Shown here: positions 54,175 to 62,233 of the stretch, piece after piece
Position numbering within the stretch: the stretch's first letter is position 1
How the letters are laid out: each line of letters begins with the position of its first letter
Source: Streptomyces sp. B21-083
GTDB taxonomy: Bacteria > Actinomycetota > Actinomycetes > Streptomycetales > Streptomycetaceae
Assembly (NCBI RefSeq): GCF_036898825.1
Contig: NZ_JARUND010000001.1
Span: 310,001 to 374,000 of the forward strand
Length of the DNA stretch: 64,000 nucleotides
Direction of reading: 5' to 3'
Notes under the pieces: generated by a model
Told to the model about the DNA's origin: nothing
Seen by the model: the letters and a program-made list of their open reading frames with translations, nothing else
The model's database searches: none
Position numbers and translations under genes: made by a program

Positions 54175-54209
54175 GTCTACAGTTCAGTAGACCGTCTACA
54201 GAATTGTAG
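54175..54209. promoter_or_regulatory. Tandem BlaI-type operators
   Basis: GTCTAC-N6-GTAGAC (54175-54192) and CTACA-N4-TGTAG (54196-54209) lie side by side between the divergent blaI and dedA genes. The second fits the known BlaI/CopY core TACAnnnTGTA closely. They are AT-rich compared with surroundings. Confidence 0.75.
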
Positions 54210-54269
54210 TCACTCGGGTGGCCGCTGGCGCGTGCCCCCGCCCGTCCAGTATGAGAGGGACCGCGTCCC

Positions 54270-54941
54270 ATGACGGCACCCCCCTTGTTCACCGCATCGG
54301 ACCTCGCGGTGAACGTCCTCAGCGCGTCGTCGTTGCTCTCCGCCTTCGGCGTGCTGGGCGTCGGCGTGGTGCTGTTCGCCGAAACGGGCCTGCTGATCGG
54401 CTTCTTCCTGCCCGGCGACTCCCTCCTGTTCACGGCGGGGCTGCTGTGCACGGGGAGCGGCCAGCACGGCGTGAAGCTGTCACTCGCCCCGCTGCTGACG
54501 GCCGCGGCCGTGGGCGCCCTCGCCGGGGCACAGTGCGGCTATCTGCTCGGCCGGAAGGCGGGCGGGGCCCTCCTGGCCCGCAGCCACTCGGTCCGCCTGC
54601 GGGAAGGTGCGCACCGGGCCGAAGAGCTCTTGGAGCGGTACGGGCATGCGAAGGCCATCGTGCTGGCCCGGTTCGTGCCGGTGGTACGGACCGTCCTCAA
54701 CCCGATGGCGGGCGCGCTGGGCGTGCCGGTACGGACGTTCACCGTGTGGCAGGTCGTCGGCGGGCTCGTGTGGAGCCTGGGACTGACACTGGGCGGATAC
54801 GCGCTGGGCTCCTCCATCCCCAATGTGGACCGCTATCTGTTGCCCATGGTCGCCGTGATCGTGGCCGTGTCGTTGCTTCCGCTCGCCGCCGAGCTGTACC
54901 GCTCCCGCCGGGCCACCAGGGCGAAGGAGACCCGCGGATGA
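54270..54941 (+). CDS. DedA-family membrane protein (putative undecaprenyl-phosphate flippase)
   Basis: A 223-residue DedA/SNARE-associated protein. Motifs are ETGLLIGFFLPGDSLLFTAG, GALAGAQCGYLLGRKAGGAL, and the conserved KAIVLARFVPVVRTVLNPMA followed by GALGVPVRTF. DedA/UptA proteins return undecaprenyl phosphate or other polyprenyl lipids to the inner leaflet. It overlaps by ATGA with two PAP2 phosphatase genes, which fits a lipid-carrier recycling operon. Confidence 0.93.
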   Translation: MTAPPLFTASDLAVNVLSASSLLSAFGVLGVGVVLFAETGLLIGFFLPGDSLLFTAGLLCTGSGQHGVKLSLAPLLTAAAVGALAGAQCGYLLGRKAGGALLARSHSVRLREGAHRAEELLERYGHAKAIVLARFVPVVRTVLNPMAGALGVPVRTFTVWQVVGGLVWSLGLTLGGYALGSSIPNVDRYLLPMVAVIVAVSLLPLAAELYRSRRATRAKETRG

Positions 54942-55543
54942 TTCTCGCCTTCGACGGCTCGTCGATCGACGGCTCCGCCTACACCGACGTGGTGGATCTC
55001 GCCCACCGCTCGCCCGGCTGGCTGGACGACATCGTGTCGGCCTGGTCGACGTACGGACTGGCGGTGTTCGCCGTACTGATGCTCGTGGCCTGGTGGCAGG
55101 CGCGGCGGGTGAGTGCCACGGCCGCGCTGACCGCGCTGGCCGTGCCGGTGATCGTGGTCGTGGCGTACGGGGTCGATGCCGCCCTGAAACTGGTGGTGCG
55201 CGAGGACCGGCCCTGCCAGAGCCTCCGCGTGACCACTCTGGAAGCGTGTCCCGCGCCCGGCGACTGGTCCTTCCCCAGCAACCACGCGGCCATCGCCGCC
55301 GCGTCCGCCGTGGCGCTGTGGTGCGTCTCCCGCCGGCTCGGTGCGGTGGCGGCCCTGGCCGCCTGCGCGATGGCCGTCTCCCGGGTCTGGGTCGGCGCGC
55401 ACTATCCGCACGACGTCGCGGCCGGGATCGTCGTCGGCGCGCTGGTCGGCCTGTCCACGTCGGTGCTGCTGCGCCGGCGTCCGGACACCCTGGCCCGGTG
55501 GACCACCGGTACGCGACTACGTCCGCTCCTGACGGCGTCATGA
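54938..55543 (+). CDS. PAP2-family phosphatase 1
   Basis: A 201-residue membrane phosphatase. The three PAP2 motifs are present: KLVVREDRPC, WSFPSNHAAIA (Asn in the usual PSGH position) and SRVWVGAHYPHDV. Such proteins dephosphorylate undecaprenyl pyrophosphate or phosphatidic acids at the outer face. Start ATG 54938 overlaps dedA; stop overlaps the second PAP2 gene. Confidence 0.93.
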   Translation: MILAFDGSSIDGSAYTDVVDLAHRSPGWLDDIVSAWSTYGLAVFAVLMLVAWWQARRVSATAALTALAVPVIVVVAYGVDAALKLVVREDRPCQSLRVTTLEACPAPGDWSFPSNHAAIAAASAVALWCVSRRLGAVAALAACAMAVSRVWVGAHYPHDVAAGIVVGALVGLSTSVLLRRRPDTLARWTTGTRLRPLLTAS

Positions 55544-56268
55544 ACCGCCGCGACGTCCGCGAACTGGCGGGCAGTATCGGCCTGGGCGCGTGGACGGCGT
55601 TCGGAGTGCTGACCATGGTCGTCCTCGCCGACGGAAAGCCCCTGTACGGCGACGAGGACCTGGCGTCCTGGTCCGTCGGTCACCGCCCGGACGTGGCGGT
55701 GGCGTTGGCCCGCGGTCTCACCGCCACCGGCACCGGCGTCATCCCGTACGTCCTCGCGGCGCTGGCGGGGATCGTCGCCGGGCGCACCCTGCGCCGACGG
55801 GCCGTCGGCGCCGCTCTCTGTCTCGTCTGCCTCGGAGCGGCGCAGGCGGCTCGCTACGGCGTGATGGAGCTCGTCGCCCGGCCTCGCCCAGCTCGCGCCG
55901 GCTGGGCCACGCACGCTTCGGGATGGGCCTTCCCTTCCGGCCACGCCACCACCGCCGCGCTCACCGCCGGGCTGCTCGTCATAGCGGTGTACGTGCGCGC
56001 CCCACGCGGCCGGAACCTGCTCGTCCTCGTCCTCGGCTGCTGGGGCGCGCTGGTGGGGCTGACCCGTGTCTACCTCGGGGTGCACTGGTTCACCGATGTC
56101 GTCGGCGGCTGGCTGTTCGCCCTCGGCTGGCTCGGGCTGTGCCTGTGCGCCGTCACATGGTGGCTGCCCGAGGGGTTTGCCCAAGGTACGACGCACACAG
56201 ACCAGGAGCCGATGGAGGACCATGCGCCACAAGATCCTGGTCGTCGAGGACGATCACGCCCTGCGTGA
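55540..56268 (+). CDS. PAP2-family phosphatase 2
   Basis: A 242-residue membrane phosphatase distinct from its neighbour: motifs ELVARPRPAR, WAFPSGHATTA and TRVYLGVHWFTDVV, about six membrane segments, and a hydrophilic tail rich in Asp/Gln. The last 47 bp overlap the response-regulator gene in another frame, so the tail may be partly dictated by that gene. Undecaprenyl-pyrophosphatase activity is likely. Confidence 0.92.
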   Translation: MNRRDVRELAGSIGLGAWTAFGVLTMVVLADGKPLYGDEDLASWSVGHRPDVAVALARGLTATGTGVIPYVLAALAGIVAGRTLRRRAVGAALCLVCLGAAQAARYGVMELVARPRPARAGWATHASGWAFPSGHATTAALTAGLLVIAVYVRAPRGRNLLVLVLGCWGALVGLTRVYLGVHWFTDVVGGWLFALGWLGLCLCAVTWWLPEGFAQGTTHTDQEPMEDHAPQDPGRRGRSRPA

Positions 56269-56884
56269 CGTCCTGCTGCGCGGCCTGCGCGACGAGGACT
56301 TCGACCCCGTGCCCGCCCCGGACGGGGCATCCGCCCTACGGCTGGCCACCGGTGACATCGCCGCGGCCGTCCTGGACGTCGGGCTGCCCGATGCCGACGG
56401 ACGGGACGTGTGCCAGGCGATGCGGGCCAACGGGTTCCTGTCCCCCGTCATCTTCCTGACCGCCCATCACCGGCTCACCGACCGGTTGTCCGGATTCTCC
56501 GCGGGGGGCGACGACTATCTGCCCAAGCCCTTCCACCTCGCCGAGCTCGCCGCCCGGCTGCGGGCAGCCGTCAGACGGGCCGCGCCCCTTCCGGCGGCCA
56601 CGGCCGGCGACCTCGTCCTGGACGCCGTGCGGCACAGCGTCAGCGTGCACGGAACCCTGGTCGATCTGACGCCGACGGAATTCCGCCTCCTCGCCGCGCT
56701 CATGACCGGCGCCGGCGGTGTCGTGCGCCGACGCGAACTGCTCAGAGCAGGCTGGCCCGAGGGCGCCCAGGTCAGCGACAACACCCTCGACCAGTACCTG
56801 ACGCGGCTGCGTCGCAAGCTGCGCGAGGCGGGCAGTGCCCTGACGATCACCACCTCCCGAGGAATCGGCCACCGTCTGTCATGA
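56222..56884 (+). CDS. OmpR/PhoB-family response regulator
   Basis: A 220-residue regulator starting inside the PAP2 gene at ATG 56222 (GATGGAGG upstream). The receiver is ILVVEDDHALRDVLLRGL with phospho-Asp in AVLDVGLPDADG and the Lys in DDYLPKPFHLAEL. The winged-helix output domain has DLTPTEFRLLAALM and NTLDQYLTRLRRKL. It overlaps the kinase by ATGA. It is the best candidate to bind the 11-bp direct repeats upstream of the three COG4705 genes. Confidence 0.95.
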   Translation: MRHKILVVEDDHALRDVLLRGLRDEDFDPVPAPDGASALRLATGDIAAAVLDVGLPDADGRDVCQAMRANGFLSPVIFLTAHHRLTDRLSGFSAGGDDYLPKPFHLAELAARLRAAVRRAAPLPAATAGDLVLDAVRHSVSVHGTLVDLTPTEFRLLAALMTGAGGVVRRRELLRAGWPEGAQVSDNTLDQYLTRLRRKLREAGSALTITTSRGIGHRLS

Positions 56885-58242
56885 GTTCCGTGTTCTCCCG
56901 CCTGGCGCCGCGCACCCTGCGTGGCCGCCTCTCCCTGGTGGCCCTCACCACCGCGACCCTCCTGATGGTGATCCTCACGGTCGCGTTCAACACCGTCATC
57001 CGCCACCGTCTGCAGCGCCAGGCCGACGACGAACTGCACGCCCGCGCCGCCGCCGTGGCCACCACGATCGACACGAGCGGCCCGACCGTGCGCGTCCTGG
57101 AAACCGTCAACGACCAGCTTCTCGACACGAACGTGTGGATCTACGCGGGCACCCGGCTGCTCGAACGGCCGCCGTCCACCCCAACCGGCAACCCGCTCGC
57201 CCGCGCCGCCGGCGAACTCGCACACCGGGGCGGAACACACTGCCTGACCGCCGACGAGCCGGACCCCGCCCGGCTGTGCAGCCTGCCCGTGTCCAGGGGG
57301 CGCAGCACGGCGACCGTCGTCACCGCGCTGGACCTCTCCCCCTACCGGAGTTCGGCCGACACCCTGCTGTGGGCATCGCTGTGCCTCGACGCGGTCATGC
57401 TCGCCTGCACCTATCTGCTGACGCGTCTCGCGGTCGGGCGTGCCCTGCGTCCCGTGGGCGCCATGACCGACCAGGCCACCCAGTGGAGTGCCGTCGCTTC
57501 CGATGACCGATTCGGGGCTGTCCGGCGTCCGGCCGAACTCGCCCGTCTGGGGGCGTCGTTGGACGCGTTGCTGGACCGCATCCGCGCCGTTCTGCGCCAT
57601 GAGCAGCTACTGACCGGTGAGTTGTCGCACGAGCTGCGCACTCCGCTCAGCCGGATCGTCGCCGAACTCGACTGGTGGCGGGCCCGTCCCCGCTCGGCAG
57701 CCGACACCGAGGCCACCCACGCGGTGATCTCCGACGCCGCCCGGTCCATGCGCACGATCTGCGACACCCTGCTCACCGACGCCCGCGAGGGCACGACCAG
57801 CGCCCCCGGCACGGCCGAGATCCTGCCGGTACTGCACCAACTCGCCGCCCGCCTGCAGACACCGGCTCAGCTGACGGTCGACGTACACGGCGAGGGCGCG
57901 CCGCGGGCCGGGGTCCAGGCCGCCCTCCTCGAACGTATCGTCAGCCCGCTGCTCGCCAACGCCGTCCGCTACGCCACCTCGCAGGTCACGGTCACCGCTC
58001 GGCGGGAGCCCGCCGGGGGCGTCCGCATCGATGTCGCCGACGACGGGCCCGGCGTACCGCCGTCTTTCGCCGGCCGGCTCTTCCAGCCCGGACAGCGGGC
58101 CGACCCCGGCGACGGACACGGCGGAGCGGGACTCGGGCTGCCGCTGGCGCGACGCCTGGCCCGCTCCGTCGGAGGTGAGGTGTCCTACGACCCCGGGCCC
58201 GCGCCCGGGGCCCGGTTCACCGTCAGACTGCCCGCCGGCTGA
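56881..58242 (+). CDS. Two-component sensor histidine kinase (HisKA)
   Basis: A 453-residue kinase. Membrane segments at about 20-40 and 160-182 enclose an extracytoplasmic sensor of some 120 residues. HAMP-like ALRPVGAMTDQATQWSAV follows, then the phospho-His in LTGELSHELRTPLSRIVAEL and the ATPase motifs VSPLLANAVRYA and DDGPGVPPSF, GAGLGLPLARRL. It shares an operon with lipid-carrier recycling genes, so it may sense cell-wall stress. Its last 20 bp overlap the convergent COG4705 gene. Confidence 0.94.
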   Translation: MSSVFSRLAPRTLRGRLSLVALTTATLLMVILTVAFNTVIRHRLQRQADDELHARAAAVATTIDTSGPTVRVLETVNDQLLDTNVWIYAGTRLLERPPSTPTGNPLARAAGELAHRGGTHCLTADEPDPARLCSLPVSRGRSTATVVTALDLSPYRSSADTLLWASLCLDAVMLACTYLLTRLAVGRALRPVGAMTDQATQWSAVASDDRFGAVRRPAELARLGASLDALLDRIRAVLRHEQLLTGELSHELRTPLSRIVAELDWWRARPRSAADTEATHAVISDAARSMRTICDTLLTDAREGTTSAPGTAEILPVLHQLAARLQTPAQLTVDVHGEGAPRAGVQAALLERIVSPLLANAVRYATSQVTVTARREPAGGVRIDVADDGPGVPPSFAGRLFQPGQRADPGDGHGGAGLGLPLARRLARSVGGEVSYDPGPAPGARFTVRLPAG

Positions 58243-59122
58243 CGGCCTCCGGCTGCTCGATGGTCTCCGGCGCGGAGGCGCCGGTCCGGCGCTCCTGCAC
58301 CTGGGCATACGCCATCAGGCCGACAAGGATCGCCAGCAGCACGGCCGACGAACCCGCCGTACCGAGGTCGAGGCCGCCCTTGGCGACCGGCTTGGTCAGA
58401 AAGTCGCCGGCTGTCGCACCCAGGGGACGGGTGAGGACGAAGGCCAGCCAGAACAGCAGCACGTTCGGCACCGCAGGCACCTTCATCAGGGCGAGGAGCA
58501 CCGCGAGAGTCCCGGAGACGAGCAGCGCGCCGCCCGCGTACCCGAGACCGGAACTGTCGGCGAGGAAGTCACCCATCGAGGTGCCGAGTGTGTTGGAGAC
58601 GAGGATCGCCGCCCAGAAGAGGGCCTCGCCGCGGAAGGTGACGATGTCACGGATGACGAACGTCATCCCGGTCAGCCTCCACACGGCGAAGATGACGATC
58701 AGGAGGGAGACCAGGATCGCGACACCCGTGGGATAGCCGAGGCCGAGCCCCTGCGGCCCCCAGCCGAGCGATGTGCTGCCGCCCGAGAGGAACGTGGCGC
58801 TGGCGTCGCGGTTCATGAAGTCGGACATCGTCGTGCCGGCCATGCTGGTGGACAGGATGACGGTCCAGTAGAAGAACGGGTTGTAGCGGCGGGACCTGAG
58901 CTGGACCACCAGGGTCACCACGAAGATCAGGAACAGTCCGATCGTGGTGAGGAAGTAGCCGAGCTTCAGGGTCTGTGAGAAGAGGTCACCGGCGGTCTCG
59001 CCGAGCGTCGTGGCGGCGATCTTCATGATCCAGAAGGCCAGGGTGACTTCGGGCAGCTTCTTCATCACCGACCTGGTCGTACTGGCGACATCCAGGTCGG
59101 TGAGAAGTTCTGGCTTCTCCAA
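58223..59122 (-). CDS. COG4705-family membrane protein, paralogue 2
   Basis: A membrane protein of up to 299 residues, starting TTG 59122 or, more cautiously, ATG 59065. It has about eight membrane segments and four G-x-x-x-x-D elements (GETAGD, GTTMSD, GTSMGD, GATAGD). Compared with the two paralogues it carries a 25-residue insert after the second element (SATFLSGGSTSLGWGPQGLG). The 11-bp direct repeat is 124 nt upstream of the TTG. Confidence 0.85.
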   Translation of the reverse strand: MEKPELLTDLDVASTTRSVMKKLPEVTLAFWIMKIAATTLGETAGDLFSQTLKLGYFLTTIGLFLIFVVTLVVQLRSRRYNPFFYWTVILSTSMAGTTMSDFMNRDASATFLSGGSTSLGWGPQGLGLGYPTGVAILVSLLIVIFAVWRLTGMTFVIRDIVTFRGEALFWAAILVSNTLGTSMGDFLADSSGLGYAGGALLVSGTLAVLLALMKVPAVPNVLLFWLAFVLTRPLGATAGDFLTKPVAKGGLDLGTAGSSAVLLAILVGLMAYAQVQERRTGASAPETIEQPEAVSRRAV

Positions 59123-59245
59123 GAGGAGGTGCTCCTGTTCGTGCAGGGCGCGGGGCGCTCCGCAACGGCGAGCACCCCGCGAGACGGTGGGGACAACCGC
59201 GCGCGGCGCGGCGGTTGCGTCGGTGTCCGACCCTGCCAGTGGCGA

Positions 59246-59263
59246 TCTGAACGCATCCTGAAC
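59246..59263. promoter_or_regulatory. Direct repeat upstream of COG4705 paralogue 2
   Basis: TCTGAAC, 4 nt, CCTGAAC: same 11-bp-period element as upstream of the other two paralogues, with one mismatch. Probable binding site of an OmpR-type regulator. Confidence 0.7.
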
Positions 59264-59275
59264 GCCTGCGGGCGC

Positions 59276-60106
59276 CTACGCCGTACGGGCGAGGCCTTCC
59301 CGCTCGGTGACGTCCTTGCGTGTCACCGCCAGGAACACCACCATGCCGAGGATGACCGCGAGGAACAGCACGCTGGTCACCACGGTGCCCATGCCCAGGC
59401 CACCGTCGCCGGTCGGCTGGGAGAGGTAGTCGCCCATGGAGGCGCCGAGCGGACGGGTGAGGATGTACGCGATCCAGAAGCTCCACACGGCGTTCGCCCC
59501 GAGCGCGAAACGCGCCACCCAGACCGCCGCGATCGCCAGGGCGAACAGGAGCGCGGAGACCCAGTAGCCCAGCGCCAGACGCTCGGCGACCAGGTCGCCC
59601 GCCGCGGTGCCCAGAGCGAAGGTGAACAGCACCGCCAGCCAGTAGAAGGACTCCCGGCGCAGCGTGTCGATGCTGTGGATCGACAGGGTCCGCTCGCTGC
59701 GGTACCAGGCGGCGAACACGATCGCGAGGACGATCGCGAAGACGGTGGTGCTCGTGGTCAGCGGTACACCCATGTTGTCGGTGAGGTTGTCGCTGATCAG
59801 GGTGCCGACCACGCTGATCAGGGCCACGGCCGTCCAGTACACGCCGGGCCGGTAGGCGCTGGTACGGAACTGGACGACGAGGACCGACGCCAGCAGCCCG
59901 CTCATCAGCAGCGACACTCCGGTCAGGCCCAGTCCGGCCTTCTCGTTCAGCAGGTCGGCCGCGGTCTCGCCGACCGTCGTGCACAGCACCTTGATCACCC
60001 AGAAGTACACGGTGACTTCGGGCACCTTGTTCCAGCGCAGTCGGTGGCCCGGGGCGGTGGGGGCGGACCTGCGGGCCGCCGCTGTCTCAGACGTCTCAGA
60101 TGTCAT
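59276..60106 (-). CDS. COG4705-family membrane protein, paralogue 3
   Basis: A 276-residue membrane protein, ATG 60106. It is more similar to paralogue 1 than to paralogue 2: KVPEVTVYFWVIKVLCTTVG and YRSERTLSIHSIDTLRRESF match paralogue 1 nearly residue for residue. Four G-x-x-x-x-D elements: GETAAD, GTLISD, GTAAGD, GASMGD. Its direct repeat lies only 25 nt upstream of the ATG, so transcription may start very close to the start codon. Confidence 0.87.
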   Translation of the reverse strand: MTSETSETAAARRSAPTAPGHRLRWNKVPEVTVYFWVIKVLCTTVGETAADLLNEKAGLGLTGVSLLMSGLLASVLVVQFRTSAYRPGVYWTAVALISVVGTLISDNLTDNMGVPLTTSTTVFAIVLAIVFAAWYRSERTLSIHSIDTLRRESFYWLAVLFTFALGTAAGDLVAERLALGYWVSALLFALAIAAVWVARFALGANAVWSFWIAYILTRPLGASMGDYLSQPTGDGGLGMGTVVTSVLFLAVILGMVVFLAVTRKDVTEREGLARTA

Positions 60107-60130
60107 GAAACCAGACCGTGCCACCAGGAA

Positions 60131-60148
60131 CCTGAACACATCCTGACT
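60131..60148. promoter_or_regulatory. Direct repeat upstream of COG4705 paralogue 3
   Basis: CCTGAAC, 4 nt, CCTGACT: third copy of the 11-bp-period element, with two changes in the second half. Confidence 0.65.
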
Positions 60149-60275
60149 ACCGCGCGGCAACCCGTACACATGCGGGCTCCCGCGGGGAAGATCTCTGCCA
60201 TGGACATCGACCCGGCCCGACCGGTCATACCGGCACTCCGTCCCAGCCCGGCCCCCACGACGGAAGCGTGCCGCG

Positions 60276-61355
60276 ATGACCATTCCCCCCTCCCCCGGCC
60301 GCAACCGCGCCGATCGCGCGACGGACTGGCTGCGGCAGCGCCTCGGAAGGGCCGTCGTGCTCTCGTATGCCGCCGCCCTGCTGCTGCCCGGCCCCGGCCA
60401 GTGGCTGCGCCACGCGCATCCCCTCGCGGGGAGTGAACTCCGCCTGCACACAGCCCCGTTGCTGCTCTCGCTGGTCCTGTTCTCGGCCGGACTGCAGGTC
60501 CCCGTGCGCGCGCTGGGACAGCTGCTGCGGCGGCCCCGGGCTCTGCTGGCGGGGCTGATCCTGCATCTCACGGCGCCGCTGCTGATCATCCCGCTGGTGG
60601 CGTTCCTGCTGAGCCGCTCGCCCGACGCCGACGGCGGCAGCGGTCTGGTGACCGCGATGATCCTTATCGTCGCGATGCCGGTGGCGGCCGGGGCGACGGT
60701 CTGGACCGGCAAGGGGCAAGGCGACCAGCCGACCATGGTCGGCCTCGTGGTCGCCTCCACTCTGGTCAGTCCGCTCACGATCCCGGCGACAGTGGGCACG
60801 CTGGCTCCGCTGCTCAACGGCGGCTATCCGGACGCGCTGGGTCCGGCCAGGGACATGATGAACAGCGGTTTCGCGTTCACCCAGGTCCTGCTGCCCTGCG
60901 CGGCGGGCCTCATGTGCCGTCTCGCCCTGCCGACGCGCTTCCTGGACGGTGCGTTGCGCTGGATCGTGCCCGTGGCGCTGGCCGGCTCGCTGCTCCTGAC
61001 CTACGTCAACGCGAGCGGCGCCCTGGGATCCTTCCTCGCCCACCCCCGACCACTGCTGCTGATCGCGGCACCGGTCGTCGCGGCGGTCGTCTGCGCAATG
61101 TCGTTCGCGGTGGGACGGCTCGCGGCACGCGTCCTGCGCCTGGACGCCCCGGCCGCCTCCTCCCTCACCCTCGCCTGCGGGATGAACAACAGCAGCGCGA
61201 GCGCGGTCCTGATCACCACGACCCTGCCCGACAAACCGCACCTGCTGCTGCCGGTCCTCGCCTACGGCCTGCTGCAGAAGACGGCCGCGAACAGGGTCGT
61301 ACGGATGACTCGTCCTCAGCGCCCGCCCGGACCACCTCGTCCCGCCTCATCCTGA
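60276..61355 (+). CDS. Bile-acid:sodium symporter-like (BASS/SBF) permease
   Basis: A 359-residue permease with about nine or ten membrane segments. Family signatures are LLLSLVLFSAGLQVPVRALG, the loop LIVAMPVAAGATVWTGKGQGD near the first discontinuous helix and ACGMNNSSASAVLITTTLPD near the second, which forms the Na+ site crossing in ASBT-like proteins. Possible substrates include organic anions or metabolites. It has its own short 5' region. Confidence 0.88.
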   Translation: MTIPPSPGRNRADRATDWLRQRLGRAVVLSYAAALLLPGPGQWLRHAHPLAGSELRLHTAPLLLSLVLFSAGLQVPVRALGQLLRRPRALLAGLILHLTAPLLIIPLVAFLLSRSPDADGGSGLVTAMILIVAMPVAAGATVWTGKGQGDQPTMVGLVVASTLVSPLTIPATVGTLAPLLNGGYPDALGPARDMMNSGFAFTQVLLPCAAGLMCRLALPTRFLDGALRWIVPVALAGSLLLTYVNASGALGSFLAHPRPLLLIAAPVVAAVVCAMSFAVGRLAARVLRLDAPAASSLTLACGMNNSSASAVLITTTLPDKPHLLLPVLAYGLLQKTAANRVVRMTRPQRPPGPPRPASS

Positions 61356-61524
61356 GGACCGGCGCAGGCGGGGGCACCAGCCGTGTTCCGGCGGTCGCAC
61401 CGCAGGCAGCGACAGTGGAGCCAACGGACGGCAGGATTCCCTTTTCGTCCCGCCTGGCGTACAACCTTCCGGTGTCGGGGGCCGTCTCACCAGACGTCAG
61501 AGTCGTGCGACCAAGGGGGACATC

Positions 61525-62100
61525 ATGCGAGGTATCAGGGCAGCAGGGGCGGCACTCGTGCTCGCGGGCGCGATGCTGGGGTCGGCAGCGAGCACCGCGG
61601 GTGCGGCCCCGGCGGTGGACTCGCGCACGGCGGTGGCCTGTCCGACGGGATGGGGCAGCGGTGCCAAGAGCAGTGGTGCCGTCATGAGCGGCGATCACCT
61701 GGTGGACGTCAGGACCGGACAGCACGAGTGCTACGACCGCATCGTGTTCGACGTGCCCGGTGGTGGCCAGGTCGGCTACAACGTCACGTACGTGGACCGG
61801 TTCCAGGCCGATCCCTCCGGTCAGTACATCCCGGTCGCCGGCGGGGCGATCCTCGACATCCGCGTCGGCGCGTGGAGCTACGACCTGGAGGCCGGCGTGC
61901 CGACGTACCCGGGGAAGGTGGGCAAGCCCCTGCCCGGCGTGAACATCAGCGGGTACAGCACCTTCCGCGACACCCGGTTCGGCGGCACCTTCGAGGGCCA
62001 GACGCAGGTCGGTCTCGGCGTCCGCGCCCGACTGCCGTTCCGTGTGGTCCAGTTGGACGACCGGGTCGTCGTCGACGTGGCCCACAGCTGGACGAGCTAG
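61525..62100 (+). CDS. Secreted AMIN-like-domain protein
   Basis: A 191-residue exported protein with a signal peptide MRGIRAAGAALVLAGAMLGS ending near AGA-AP. The mature part is a beta-rich domain (HECYDRIVFDVPGGGQVGYN, PVAGGAILDIRVGAWSYDLE, VVQLDDRVVVDVAHSW) that recalls actinobacterial AMIN-like proteins. No lipobox is visible, so it is likely free or wall bound. Function unknown. Confidence 0.82.
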   Translation: MRGIRAAGAALVLAGAMLGSAASTAGAAPAVDSRTAVACPTGWGSGAKSSGAVMSGDHLVDVRTGQHECYDRIVFDVPGGGQVGYNVTYVDRFQADPSGQYIPVAGGAILDIRVGAWSYDLEAGVPTYPGKVGKPLPGVNISGYSTFRDTRFGGTFEGQTQVGLGVRARLPFRVVQLDDRVVVDVAHSWTS

Positions 62101-62233
62101 GCAGTTTCGTTCGGATCATCTGGCAGTCGCACCGGCCGGCCGGGACCTGGCAAACCTGTCCCGGATCGTGCGGAGAGCGGCCGGTGCCGGGGCGCTCAGG
62201 CACGCCCCGACACCCGCCCAGGCCCTGTCCGGA

